From Halomarinibacterium sp041392125 (GTDB taxonomy: Bacteria; Bacteroidota; Bacteroidia; Flavobacteriales; Flavobacteriaceae), in contig JAWKMR010000010.1 of assembly GCA_041392125.1 (NCBI GenBank), positions 1-64,000 of the forward strand: a stretch of 64,000 bases of DNA. The letters run 5' to 3'. The translations under genes were made by a program, and so were the position numbers. Positions 42,906-50,479 of the stretch are shown here, in pieces. Positions within the stretch are counted from its first letter, which is position 1; each line of letters begins with the position of its first letter. The notes beneath the pieces were generated by a model that worked only from the letters and a program-made list of their open reading frames with translations, made no database searches and was not told where the DNA came from.

Positions 42906-43691
42906 TTATTTTCTCCAAAATAAAAGTTGTTTTTTCAACCTTCGCTTTCGATGAAATTTATTTTGAAATTTTTCGGTCTCCTTCCACATTTTTGTAAAGA
43001 CTTCATCATAAGGCACATGAATAAGTTTTGCATACTCTGCGCTCATCATTTCTACCATATCTTTTAAAGGGGTTAAACGGCAAAAGTTTTTAATTCGTTC
43101 TTCAAAAGAAAGGCTTTTAAATTCCATTCTATTTAAATCTACCAAATAAAACTTAATAGTATCCCCATCCATTTTTATAAGCGTATTCCCCGGGGAATGA
43201 TCTTTAAACAGCACCCCATGCTCATGAAGCTGAAAAGTAAATTTTGTGAATTTTCTAATTATTTCTTCCCTTCTACTAACCGTCGGATTGTGTATAAGCT
43301 CGCGAAATGTAAAATCGATGTTAAGCTGTTCGCTTACATAAAAACTTTTATCGAAAAAAGGTCCTTTATAAAATTCTAAAAAGGCAATAGGATTGGGGGT
43401 ACCCATGCCATACTCTAATAAACGTGTGGCATTTTCAAAGGAGCGCTGTGCTTTTGACTTTCGAAAAAATCGGTAAATAATTTTATTTATAAGATTTGGG
43501 ATCTTAAAAGACTTGACATTAAGTAGCAATCCTTCCATTTGAAATGCCATGATGGTATTTCTATCGCCATCACCAATATTAATCCCTTCTATTTGCTGAA
43601 AGTTATCAACTAATTCAATGATAGAATCGCTTCGATTTCTATACGTTTCAGAAAAAAGAATCTTTCGCAAATCCGTGAAATTATAGTACAA
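42906..43691 (-). CDS. Lipopolysaccharide kinase (InaA/Kdo-kinase-like)
   Basis: 261 residues with a protein-kinase-like fold: RTMAFQMEGLLLNVKSF-type N-lobe, catalytic loop FKDHSPGNTLIKMDG (D-x4-N pattern) and LVDLNRMEF (metal aspartate). Relatives phosphorylate sugars in the LPS core. Start choice is uncertain: the longest frame begins with TTG at 43691, which itself forms the end of a TAATTTTG promoter box (43696-43689), so a TTG at 43670 may be the true start. No ATG precedes residue 48. Confidence 0.82.
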   Translation of the reverse strand: MYYNFTDLRKILFSETYRNRSDSIIELVDNFQQIEGINIGDGDRNTIMAFQMEGLLLNVKSFKIPNLINKIIYRFFRKSKAQRSFENATRLLEYGMGTPNPIAFLEFYKGPFFDKSFYVSEQLNIDFTFRELIHNPTVSRREEIIRKFTKFTFQLHEHGVLFKDHSPGNTLIKMDGDTIKFYLVDLNRMEFKSLSFEERIKNFCRLTPLKDMVEMMSAEYAKLIHVPYDEVFTKMWKETEKFQNKFHRKRRLKKQLLFWRK

Positions 43692-43696
43692 AATTA
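43689..43696 (-). promoter_or_regulatory. -7 box TAATTTTG overlapping the annotated kinase start
   Basis: An exact TAnnTTTG match on the minus strand whose last three bases are the TTG start of the longest kinase frame. If it is the promoter, that TTG cannot be translated and the start lies downstream. Confidence 0.45.
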
Positions 43697-43781
43697 CATT
43701 ATTTTCTTTAAAAGTGTTTCGCTTGCTCCCAAAGCCATTAACTAAAATTAGTATCTTTACCGAAGTTTTTTAACAAAAAAG

Positions 43782-44537
43782 GTGAAGCCAAAAATTACTG
43801 CTCTATCCATAACTTTAAATGAAGCAACGGTACTAAATGCGTTTCTAAAAAGTCTTGACTTTGTGGATGAAATTATTATTGTGGATTCCTTTAGCAGCGA
43901 CGAAACGGTAACCATTGCTAAGCAGTTTGAAAAAGTAACCGTTTTTGAAAGGGCTTTCGATAATTTTTCTGCTCAAAAAAACTTTGCTATTTCAAAAGCG
44001 AATAACGATTGGATTCTATTTTTTGATCCGGATGAAGAAATAACCCCCGAAGTAAAAAAAGAAATCCTTGAAACCCTTCATAACCCAAAGGCCGATGCCT
44101 ATTTTATAAGAAGACAATTGTATTTTATGGGTAAAAAGATAAAATACAGTGGTTTTCAAACCGATTGGGTCATTCGTTTATTCAAAAAAGATTGTGCCAA
44201 ATATAACGGAAACTTGGTGCACGAAACACTTGATATAACAGGTACTACAGAAAAATTAAAAACACGCGTGCCACATCATACATATAAAAGTTTTGATGAT
44301 TATACCGGAAAATTAAATCGCTATAGCAAACTACAGGCGCAGATGTTATTCGAAAAAAAGAAGCGTCCTAACGTATCCCATTTTATATTTCGCCCATGGT
44401 ACCGTTTTTGGCATCAGTATATTCTTAGGTTAGGTATTTTAGACGGAAAAGAAGGGTTAATTCTTGCCTATATTAATTCATACTCAGTATTTAACCGGTA
44501 TGTTAAACTGTGGTTATTGTATCGAAAAATTGACTAA
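43782..44537 (+). CDS. Glycosyltransferase family 2 (WaaE/KdtX-like)
   Basis: 251 residues starting at GTG (43782). GT-A motifs are ITALSITLNEATVLNAFLKS, DEIIIVDSFSSDETV, ERAFDNFSAQKNFAI and ILFFDPDEEITPEV, matching the WaaE-type family that adds glucose to LPS inner core heptose. A GTG start is supported by the fit of the family N-terminus MKPKITALS. A TATCTTTA box lies 22 bp upstream. It heads a plus-strand run of GT2, GT4, tsaC and CCA-type genes. Confidence 0.9.
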   Translation: MKPKITALSITLNEATVLNAFLKSLDFVDEIIIVDSFSSDETVTIAKQFEKVTVFERAFDNFSAQKNFAISKANNDWILFFDPDEEITPEVKKEILETLHNPKADAYFIRRQLYFMGKKIKYSGFQTDWVIRLFKKDCAKYNGNLVHETLDITGTTEKLKTRVPHHTYKSFDDYTGKLNRYSKLQAQMLFEKKKRPNVSHFIFRPWYRFWHQYILRLGILDGKEGLILAYINSYSVFNRYVKLWLLYRKID

Positions 44538-44539
44538 GA

Positions 44540-45604
44540 ATGAAAAAAATATTTTTAGAAACACATAACATTCAAAATCAATATTCAGGTTTTGGGCAAT
44601 TTAACCTTCATTTATTAAAAGGATTATATAATTCAAAAGAAACTGATTTACAGTTTATAGCCCATACTAATAATAAAAAAGAATTGATTACGCATTTTGG
44701 AAATTATTTTAAATATCGATTTTACTATGGGTTTACACGCTATCGTTTCGCTTCAATAAGAAAAAAATATGATATCTGGCATTCTGTAAATCAAAATACC
44801 AAGACAGAACCCTATTATAATATTCCGTATGTACTTACTATCCATGACGTTAACTTTGTGGAAGAGATTTCTAATGACCTTTCGCACCCTAGAAACAAGA
44901 CTTTTATTAATAAATTAAATAGAAGCCATGCGATTACCTATATTTCAGAATATGCAAAAAAAGTAACACATCAATATTTTGATGTTCCAAATGTTCCCGA
45001 ATATATCATTCATAATGGCAATCCATCAAACATCAAATTAGATATATCGCAATACAAGCCTTCTTTTGAAACACAAGGTCCTTATCTATTTTCCATAGGC
45101 GATTTTTTTGAGCGTAAAAATTTCCATAAGCTTGTTGAAATGATGCCGTATTTAAAAAATTATAAACTTATTATTGCTGGGAACAAAGACCGCTCATACG
45201 GTAACCGAGTTGAAGAAACCATAAAGAAATTACAATTACAGGAAAAAGTTACTCTTTTGGGAAGAATAAGTGAAGAAGAAAAACAATACCATTTAAAAAA
45301 TTGTACCGCTTTTGTATTCCCATCTATACGAGAAGGATTTGGCTTACCTCCTATTGAAGCAATGAGTTTTGGAACACCAGTCTTTCTTGCCAATAAAACT
45401 TCGTTACCTGAAATAGGGGGTGAATATGCTTTTTATTGGGACGATTTTAGCCCAAAAGTGATGGCAGAAATACTAGAAAAAAGTATGCAAAAATTTGAAA
45501 GTAATACAGCGTTATTTGAAACCGAACTCAAAAAACAAGCAGCGAAATTTAACTGGGATGAAGCCGCTAAAAAATATATTGAAGTTTATAAATCATTGTT
45601 ATGA
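44540..45604 (+). CDS. Glycosyltransferase family 4
   Basis: 354 residues, GT-B fold: N-terminal acceptor domain with IWHSVNQNTKTEPYYNIPYVLTIHD, then the donor domain with YLFSIGDFFERKNFHKLVEMM, VTLLGRISEEEKQYHL and FVFPSIREGFGLPPIEAMSFGTPVFL (retaining E-x7-E). It probably builds the LPS core or O-unit. It begins 2 bp after the preceding GT2 stop and overlaps tsaC by 4 bp (ATGA), so it is coupled to a housekeeping gene. Confidence 0.9.
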   Translation: MKKIFLETHNIQNQYSGFGQFNLHLLKGLYNSKETDLQFIAHTNNKKELITHFGNYFKYRFYYGFTRYRFASIRKKYDIWHSVNQNTKTEPYYNIPYVLTIHDVNFVEEISNDLSHPRNKTFINKLNRSHAITYISEYAKKVTHQYFDVPNVPEYIIHNGNPSNIKLDISQYKPSFETQGPYLFSIGDFFERKNFHKLVEMMPYLKNYKLIIAGNKDRSYGNRVEETIKKLQLQEKVTLLGRISEEEKQYHLKNCTAFVFPSIREGFGLPPIEAMSFGTPVFLANKTSLPEIGGEYAFYWDDFSPKVMAEILEKSMQKFESNTALFETELKKQAAKFNWDEAAKKYIEVYKSLL

Positions 45605-46161
45605 ACGAAGAAATTGAAAAAGCACTTACTATTTTAAAACGCGGCGGCATCATTTTATATCCCACCGATACCGTTTGGGGTATTGGCTGCGATGCTACCC
45701 ATGCAGATGCTATTGACGCTATTTTTAGTTTAAAAAAGAGAGCCGAAAGCAAATCGATGATTTGTTTGGTATCCGACTTTAAAATGCTCAATCAATATGT
45801 AGAGGAAGTTCCGGAAGTAGCCTACGATATTTTAAAATACGCTGTAAATCCCACAACAATTATTTATGACAACCCCATCCGTGTGGCTGAAAACTTAGTG
45901 GCAGACGATAACTCTCTTGCCATACGTGTGGTTCAAGATGATTTCTGCAAAAAATTAATACAAAAACTTAAGCGCCCTTTGGTCTCTACTTCCGCCAATA
46001 TAAGTGGCGAAAAAACACCCTCAAACTTTAAAGAAATAAGTTCGCTAATTTTGGAAGGCGTGGACTATGTCGTAAATTTGCATCAAAATAAAAAATCCGT
46101 AAAACCTTCTAGCATTATTAAGTTAAAAAACGATGGTACGGTGACGGTAATTAGACCCTAA
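45601..46161 (+). CDS. tsaC: L-threonylcarbamoyladenylate synthase
   Basis: 186 residues of the Sua5/YrdC/YciO family, forming threonylcarbamoyl-AMP from threonine, bicarbonate and ATP, the first step of t6A37 modification of ANN-decoding tRNAs. Visible: GGIILYPTDTVWGIGCDATH, KKRAESKSMICLVSDF, and RPLVSTSANISGEKTP. It is the single-domain short form, without a Sua5 C-terminal domain. It overlaps the glycosyltransferase gene by ATGA and is followed after 1 bp by the CCA-type gene. Confidence 0.92.
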   Translation: MNEEIEKALTILKRGGIILYPTDTVWGIGCDATHADAIDAIFSLKKRAESKSMICLVSDFKMLNQYVEEVPEVAYDILKYAVNPTTIIYDNPIRVAENLVADDNSLAIRVVQDDFCKKLIQKLKRPLVSTSANISGEKTPSNFKEISSLILEGVDYVVNLHQNKKSVKPSSIIKLKNDGTVTVIRP

Positions 46162-46162
46162 A

Positions 46163-47593
46163 ATGCAAGAATCGCAGTTTTTAAAAAACGCATTAGACCA
46201 CCCTATTTTCAAAACCGTTTCCAAAGCTGCATCTAATTTGGGATTGGAAACATATGTAATTGGTGGTTTTGTGCGTGATTACCTTTTGAAAAGAGGCACT
46301 GCAAAGGATATCGATTTTGTTGCTGTGGGAAGCGGAATTGAATTAGCCAAAGAGGTATCGAACTTACTCCCCGGGAAACCTAAAGTTTCGGTGTTTAAAA
46401 ACTACGGTACGGCGATGCTAAAAACTGCCGATTTAGAATTAGAATTCGTAGGAGCTCGTAAAGAATCGTATGAAGAAAACAGCAGAAATCCTTCCGTAGA
46501 AAATGGTACGTTGGAAGACGACCAAAACCGGAGAGATTTTACCATTAATGCATTGGCCATTAGTATAAACGAAACCAATTTTGGACAATTAATTGACCCA
46601 TTTAATGGTTTAAAAGACCTTTCCGAAAAACGAATTAAAACCCCACTAGACCCGGATATTACGTATAGTGATGACCCATTGCGAATGCTTCGTGCCATTC
46701 GGTTTGCTACACAACTTCATTTTGAAATTGAAGCTGAATCTTTAGAAGCTATTTCAAGAAATGCAAAACGCATCAAGATAATTTCCGAAGAACGCATCGT
46801 TGACGAAATTCACAAAATACTCTTGGCTGAAAAGCCTTCTATAGGTTTCACGCTATTGCATAAAACAGGATTATTACCTTACATTTTTCCGGAATTAGTA
46901 GCCCTACAAGGCATTGAAGAAAAAGAAGGACAACTTCATAAAGACAACTTTTGGCACACGCTGGAAGTGGTCGATAATATTGCGAAAACTACCGATGATC
47001 TTTGGTTGCGCTGGGCTGCATTGCTACACGATATTGGAAAAGCACCTACCAAACGCTTTGACAAAAAAAATGGCTGGACTTTTCATGGTCACGAGTTTGT
47101 AGGATCGAAAATGGTGTTTAAGCTTTTTAAAAGATTAAAAATGCCATTGAATGAAAAGATGAAGTTTGTTCAGAAAATGGTGTTAATGAGCTCCCGCCCT
47201 ATTGTGTTGGCAACCGATGTTACCGATAGTGCTGTACGTAGACTCATTTTTGACGCAGGTGACTACGTAGATGATTTAATGACCCTTTGCGAAGCAGATA
47301 TTACGACCAAAAACCCAAAACGCTTCAAAAAATATCACAATAATTTTAAGTTGGTACGTGAAAAAATGGTGGAAGTGGAAGCACGTGACCATATTCGAAA
47401 CTTTCAACCCCCAATTTCCGGTGAAGAAATTATGGAAACATTTCATTTAAAGCCTTCACGAGAAATTGGAATCATAAAAGATGCGATAAAGGAAGCCATT
47501 TTGGAAGGAGAAATCCCTAATGAGTATGAAGCTGCAAAAGAATTTATGTTCAAAAAAGCAAAAGAAATAGGGTTGAAAAAAGACTCAAAGTGA
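46163..47593 (+). CDS. CCA-adding-type tRNA nucleotidyltransferase with HD domain
   Basis: 476 residues: class II polymerase beta head (YVIGGFVRDYLLKRGTAKDIDFV, the GGxVRD and DxD catalytic motifs), RRDFTINALA, neck (DPLRMLRAIRFATQL), then a C-terminal HD domain (LLHDIGKAPTKRF, with HxxxHE later at FHGHEFVG). It adds or repairs the 3' CCA end of tRNAs and may also have phosphatase or phosphodiesterase activity from HD. It is co-transcribed with tsaC. Confidence 0.92.
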   Translation: MQESQFLKNALDHPIFKTVSKAASNLGLETYVIGGFVRDYLLKRGTAKDIDFVAVGSGIELAKEVSNLLPGKPKVSVFKNYGTAMLKTADLELEFVGARKESYEENSRNPSVENGTLEDDQNRRDFTINALAISINETNFGQLIDPFNGLKDLSEKRIKTPLDPDITYSDDPLRMLRAIRFATQLHFEIEAESLEAISRNAKRIKIISEERIVDEIHKILLAEKPSIGFTLLHKTGLLPYIFPELVALQGIEEKEGQLHKDNFWHTLEVVDNIAKTTDDLWLRWAALLHDIGKAPTKRFDKKNGWTFHGHEFVGSKMVFKLFKRLKMPLNEKMKFVQKMVLMSSRPIVLATDVTDSAVRRLIFDAGDYVDDLMTLCEADITTKNPKRFKKYHNNFKLVREKMVEVEARDHIRNFQPPISGEEIMETFHLKPSREIGIIKDAIKEAILEGEIPNEYEAAKEFMFKKAKEIGLKKDSK

Positions 47594-47615
47594 CAAATGC
47601 TAAAAAGGTGTCCCC

Positions 47616-47671
47616 TCGAGCGCAGTCGAGAGGTTTTTAGAATTTAATTTTTAGGTCTCGACTGCGCTCGA
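47616..47671. repeat. 16-bp inverted repeat before ctaA
   Basis: TCGAGCGCAGTCGAGA (47616-47631) and its exact reverse complement (47656-47671) are separated by a 24-nt AT-rich spacer. Each arm contains the smaller palindrome CTCGA/TCGAG. The right arm ends 11 bp before the ctaA ATG. This GC-rich element contrasts with the AT-rich background and resembles dispersed repeats seen in other Flavobacteria. Confidence 0.9.
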
Positions 47672-47682
47672 CCAGACAACAA

Positions 47683-48696
47683 ATGAAAGACAACAAAAAG
47701 GTAATCTACTGGCTTTTAACAGGGTGTTTTTTAATTTTCATTATGGTAGTCGTTGGCGGAATTACACGCCTTACCCACTCCGGATTGTCTATTTCTAACT
47801 ATAAACTAATTTCAGGAACGCTTCCTCCTATGAATGATGTTGCTTGGAATGAAGCTTTTGATCTTTACAAACAATATCCAGAATACCAAAAGATTAACCA
47901 CCAAATGACGTTGGAGGAGTTTAAAGACATTTACTTTTGGGAGTGGATTCACCGATTTATAGGGAGAATGATAGGGTTAGTTTTTATTTTCCCTTTTTTG
48001 TATTTCTTACTTAAAAAACAACTTTCAAAACCCACTGTTAAAAAAGCTATTGTTTTACTATTCCTAGGTGGTTTTCAAGGATTTTTGGGTTGGTATATGG
48101 TAAAAAGTGGCTTGGTAGATAGACCCGATGTAAGTCATTACAGACTGGCCATGCACCTCACCACCGCCTTCATCACCTTCGCATATACGTTATGGGTAGC
48201 TTTGGATTTAATGTATCCAACTAAAAAAGAAATCTATAAGCCTTTCCGAAACTTAATTCGTTGGGGATTGGGTATTTTATTACTTCAAATTATATGGGGT
48301 GCTTTTGTAGCCGGTTTGGATGCGGGATGGATTCATAATCATTGGCCGTTTATGAGCGAAGGAAAGCTCATGCACGAAACCGTTTATATTGAACAAAACC
48401 CTGTGTGGAAAAACTTTGTAGAAGGAAAAAGTGGCGTGCAGTTTGTACATCGTTATCTTGCTTATGTAGTGGTCGCTATTATCTTTTTGATTGCATGGAA
48501 AAGTCACAAATTGCAATTGACTTCACTTCAAAAGAAAGGAATTAATAGCTTGGTGATTTTAGTTTTGATTCAGTTTATTTTAGGTGTTTTCACCTTGATA
48601 TTGCAGGTTCCCGTTTGGTTAGGAATTACACACCAAGTAGTTGCCTTTTTTCTTTTAGCAACCATGACATTTACGCTACATCGATTCAGTAAATAA
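47683..48696 (+). CDS. ctaA: Heme A synthase (COX15/CtaA)
   Basis: A 337-residue membrane protein with about eight transmembrane segments, converting heme O to heme A for aa3-type oxidases. Motifs include VVGGITRLTHSGLSISNYK, FKDIYFWEWIHRFIGRMIG, GLVDRPDVSHYRLAMHLTTAF (conserved His) and a final VPVWLGITHQVVAFFLL; these histidines bind heme. The length is normal. The inverted repeat sits just upstream; no other haem oxidase genes are in the window. Confidence 0.93.
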   Translation: MKDNKKVIYWLLTGCFLIFIMVVVGGITRLTHSGLSISNYKLISGTLPPMNDVAWNEAFDLYKQYPEYQKINHQMTLEEFKDIYFWEWIHRFIGRMIGLVFIFPFLYFLLKKQLSKPTVKKAIVLLFLGGFQGFLGWYMVKSGLVDRPDVSHYRLAMHLTTAFITFAYTLWVALDLMYPTKKEIYKPFRNLIRWGLGILLLQIIWGAFVAGLDAGWIHNHWPFMSEGKLMHETVYIEQNPVWKNFVEGKSGVQFVHRYLAYVVVAIIFLIAWKSHKLQLTSLQKKGINSLVILVLIQFILGVFTLILQVPVWLGITHQVVAFFLLATMTFTLHRFSK

Positions 48697-48709
48697 GGAT
48701 TAATAATCC

Positions 48710-48717
48710 TATCTTTG
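48710..48717 (+). promoter_or_regulatory. -7 promoter box TATCTTTG
   Basis: An exact TAnnTTTG match in the 40-bp gap after ctaA, 19 bp upstream of the ATG at 48737. Confidence 0.55.
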
Positions 48718-48736
48718 CAGTCCTAAATTTTTCAAC

Positions 48737-49246
48737 ATGATTTATCGTTTTAGAATCATCTTAGACACACAAGAAGACGTGTTTCGAGATATCGAAATAG
48801 AAGATGCTGCTTCTTTGGAAGACTTCCACAATGCAATTACCCAAGCCTTCGGTTTTGGAGGACAAGAAATGGCTTCTTTTTATATGAGTAACGACCTTTG
48901 GGAGCAAGGCCAAGAATATGCATTGTTCGATATGAGTGACGAAGGAGGTTTACCCACAATGAATGAAACTTTCCTAGAAGATATCCTGCATGAAGACCAA
49001 ACTAAAATGATTTATGTGTACGACTTCTTTAATATGTGGACTTTTTTAGTGGAATTGGCTGAAATTGCGGAACACGAAGAAGGAAAAACCTACCCTAATT
49101 TACTGTTTGCTCACGGACATATTCCTGAAGATGCACCCGATAACGAATTTATTGGCGAAGAACTTGACGATGATGACCTTGATGACGAATTTGGATTAGA
49201 TCCGGAAGATTACGACAATCTAGATTTTGACGAAAATTGGAATTAA
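48737..49246 (+). CDS. pRiA4b ORF-3-like family protein
   Basis: 169 residues with the plasmid pRiA4b ORF-3-like fold: YRFRIILDTQEDVFRDIEIEDAASLEDFHNAITQAFGF, LWEQGQEYALFDM and MIYVYDFFNMWTFLVELAEI, then an acidic tail (DDDDLDDEFGLDPEDYDN). The family name comes from a plasmid, but here it is a conserved chromosomal gene; the function is unknown. A TATCTTTG box supports a separate transcript. A dispersed repeat lies 2 bp after the stop. Confidence 0.85.
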   Translation: MIYRFRIILDTQEDVFRDIEIEDAASLEDFHNAITQAFGFGGQEMASFYMSNDLWEQGQEYALFDMSDEGGLPTMNETFLEDILHEDQTKMIYVYDFFNMWTFLVELAEIAEHEEGKTYPNLLFAHGHIPEDAPDNEFIGEELDDDDLDDEFGLDPEDYDNLDFDENWN

Positions 49247-49248
49247 AA

Positions 49249-49278
49249 CATCCCCCTAACCCCCTTCAAAAGGGGGAA
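49249..49278 (-). repeat. Dispersed CCCCCTT/AAGGGGG repeat, copy 3 (inverted)
   Basis: Read on the minus strand this is copy 2 with one extra T and a C-to-T change. It lies in the 44-bp gap between the pRiA4b-like gene and the nucleoid-associated protein gene. Only 2 bp separate it from the stop codon. Confidence 0.85.
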
Positions 49279-49290
49279 TACTTATAAACT

Positions 49291-50349
49291 ATGATTAACC
49301 TATACAACACCCATATCACCTCATTATCCATTCACAGAGTAGGGAACAAAAGTAGAAATGAAACCCTGTTTCTTTCGGCGCAACCTTATAAAATGGATGA
49401 CGAAATTACGCCACTTTTAAAGGATTTTTTCTTAAAACCGTTTCGGGATAAAGAAGAAAATTACTTTCATTTTGACCACGAAGCTGACTTGGAGTTTCAC
49501 GAATTGTACAACTTGGTTTCGCAAATTTTTGATTCGCCAGAGCAGGTACACGAGGTAAGTAAAAAAATTACCAATTACTTGTTCGACCAATCCATGCACC
49601 CACATATTAAAAGTGGTGAGGTATATATAGCGTACCTGGAAAACCTACAAATAGACAATGAAAAAGTAGATGCGGTAGGTATTTTTAAAAGTGAGTTGAA
49701 GCAAGATTTTCTTCAGTTTTCTGAAAAGGAACATCAGTTAGATGCTATTTTGCAGCAAGGGATTAACTTAAACAGATTGGATAAGGGCGCGCTTATTTTT
49801 AACACTAAAAAAGAAGAAGGTTACAAGGTTCTTTCCGTAGATAGCAACCGTTACGATGCCCGTTATTGGCTGGAAAGCTTTTTGGGGGTAGATGCCTTTG
49901 CGGATGATAATTTCTATACCAAAAAGTATTTAAAATTCTGTCAAGACTTTGCGAAGGATGTGGTTTTTCCTGCCGAAGACAAAAAGGAAGAGGTCATGTT
50001 TATGAACAGAGCGGTAAATCACTTTGCGAAAAACGACATGTTTGAAGAAACCGCTTTTATGAATGAGGTGATTGACAACCCAGACCTTATCCCAGAGTTT
50101 CGCCATTACAAAACCGAAAAAGCACCCAAGTACAGTATTGAGGATGTAAGCACCTTTCCTATTGCCAATACGGCGGTAACGGCGGCGCGTAAAAAGATAA
50201 AAAACACGATTAACCTTGATACCAACATTCAGATTAAAATGGATTTTATTAACCCCGAAAGCGCCGAGAAGTTTGTAGAAAAGGGTTGGGACGAGGAGCG
50301 GCAGATGTATTACTACCTTGTGTATTTTAATAAGGAGCAGAAGTCGTAG
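49291..50349 (+). CDS. Nucleoid-associated protein (NdpA/YejK-like)
   Basis: 352 residues of the NdpA/YejK family, which binds nucleoid DNA. Visible features are the N-terminal INLYNTHITSLSIHRVGNKS, the conserved FFLKPFRDKEENYFHFDHEADLEFHELYNLVSQIF, and a C-terminal region with KIKNTINLDTNIQIKMDFI and the terminal KGWDEERQMYYYLVYFN. The acidic and basic clusters are typical of the family. Regulatory role is unknown. It is followed by a 130-bp gap bearing an ECF-like promoter. Confidence 0.87.
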   Translation: MINLYNTHITSLSIHRVGNKSRNETLFLSAQPYKMDDEITPLLKDFFLKPFRDKEENYFHFDHEADLEFHELYNLVSQIFDSPEQVHEVSKKITNYLFDQSMHPHIKSGEVYIAYLENLQIDNEKVDAVGIFKSELKQDFLQFSEKEHQLDAILQQGINLNRLDKGALIFNTKKEEGYKVLSVDSNRYDARYWLESFLGVDAFADDNFYTKKYLKFCQDFAKDVVFPAEDKKEEVMFMNRAVNHFAKNDMFEETAFMNEVIDNPDLIPEFRHYKTEKAPKYSIEDVSTFPIANTAVTAARKKIKNTINLDTNIQIKMDFINPESAEKFVEKGWDEERQMYYYLVYFNKEQKS

Positions 50350-50421
50350 GTTAAAAAAATTAATTCAATCTCCGAAACACATTGGGTGTTTGCCCTACTT
50401 TGTTTATTTAAAGACCCAAAA

Positions 50422-50447
50422 TGTAACAGAAATGGTGTAGCTTCGTC
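50422..50447 (+). promoter_or_regulatory. ECF sigma-type promoter, TGTAAC-N16-CGTC
   Basis: TGTAAC at 50422-50427 and CGTC at 50444-50447 are separated by exactly 16 bp, matching the general -35/-10 form recognised by extracytoplasmic-function sigma factors. It stands 32 bp before the GTG start of the ABC ATPase and gives a leader of about 25 nt. No TAnnTTTG box is present in this gap. ECF control is inferred. Confidence 0.6.
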
Positions 50448-50479
50448 TTACAAGTAGCTAATCAACAAAAACCATTTTT

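Noticed and set aside
48737..49246. Mobile-element gene because of the pRiA4b plasmid name
   Set aside because: No terminal inverted repeats, transposase or target duplication; it is a conserved chromosomal family.
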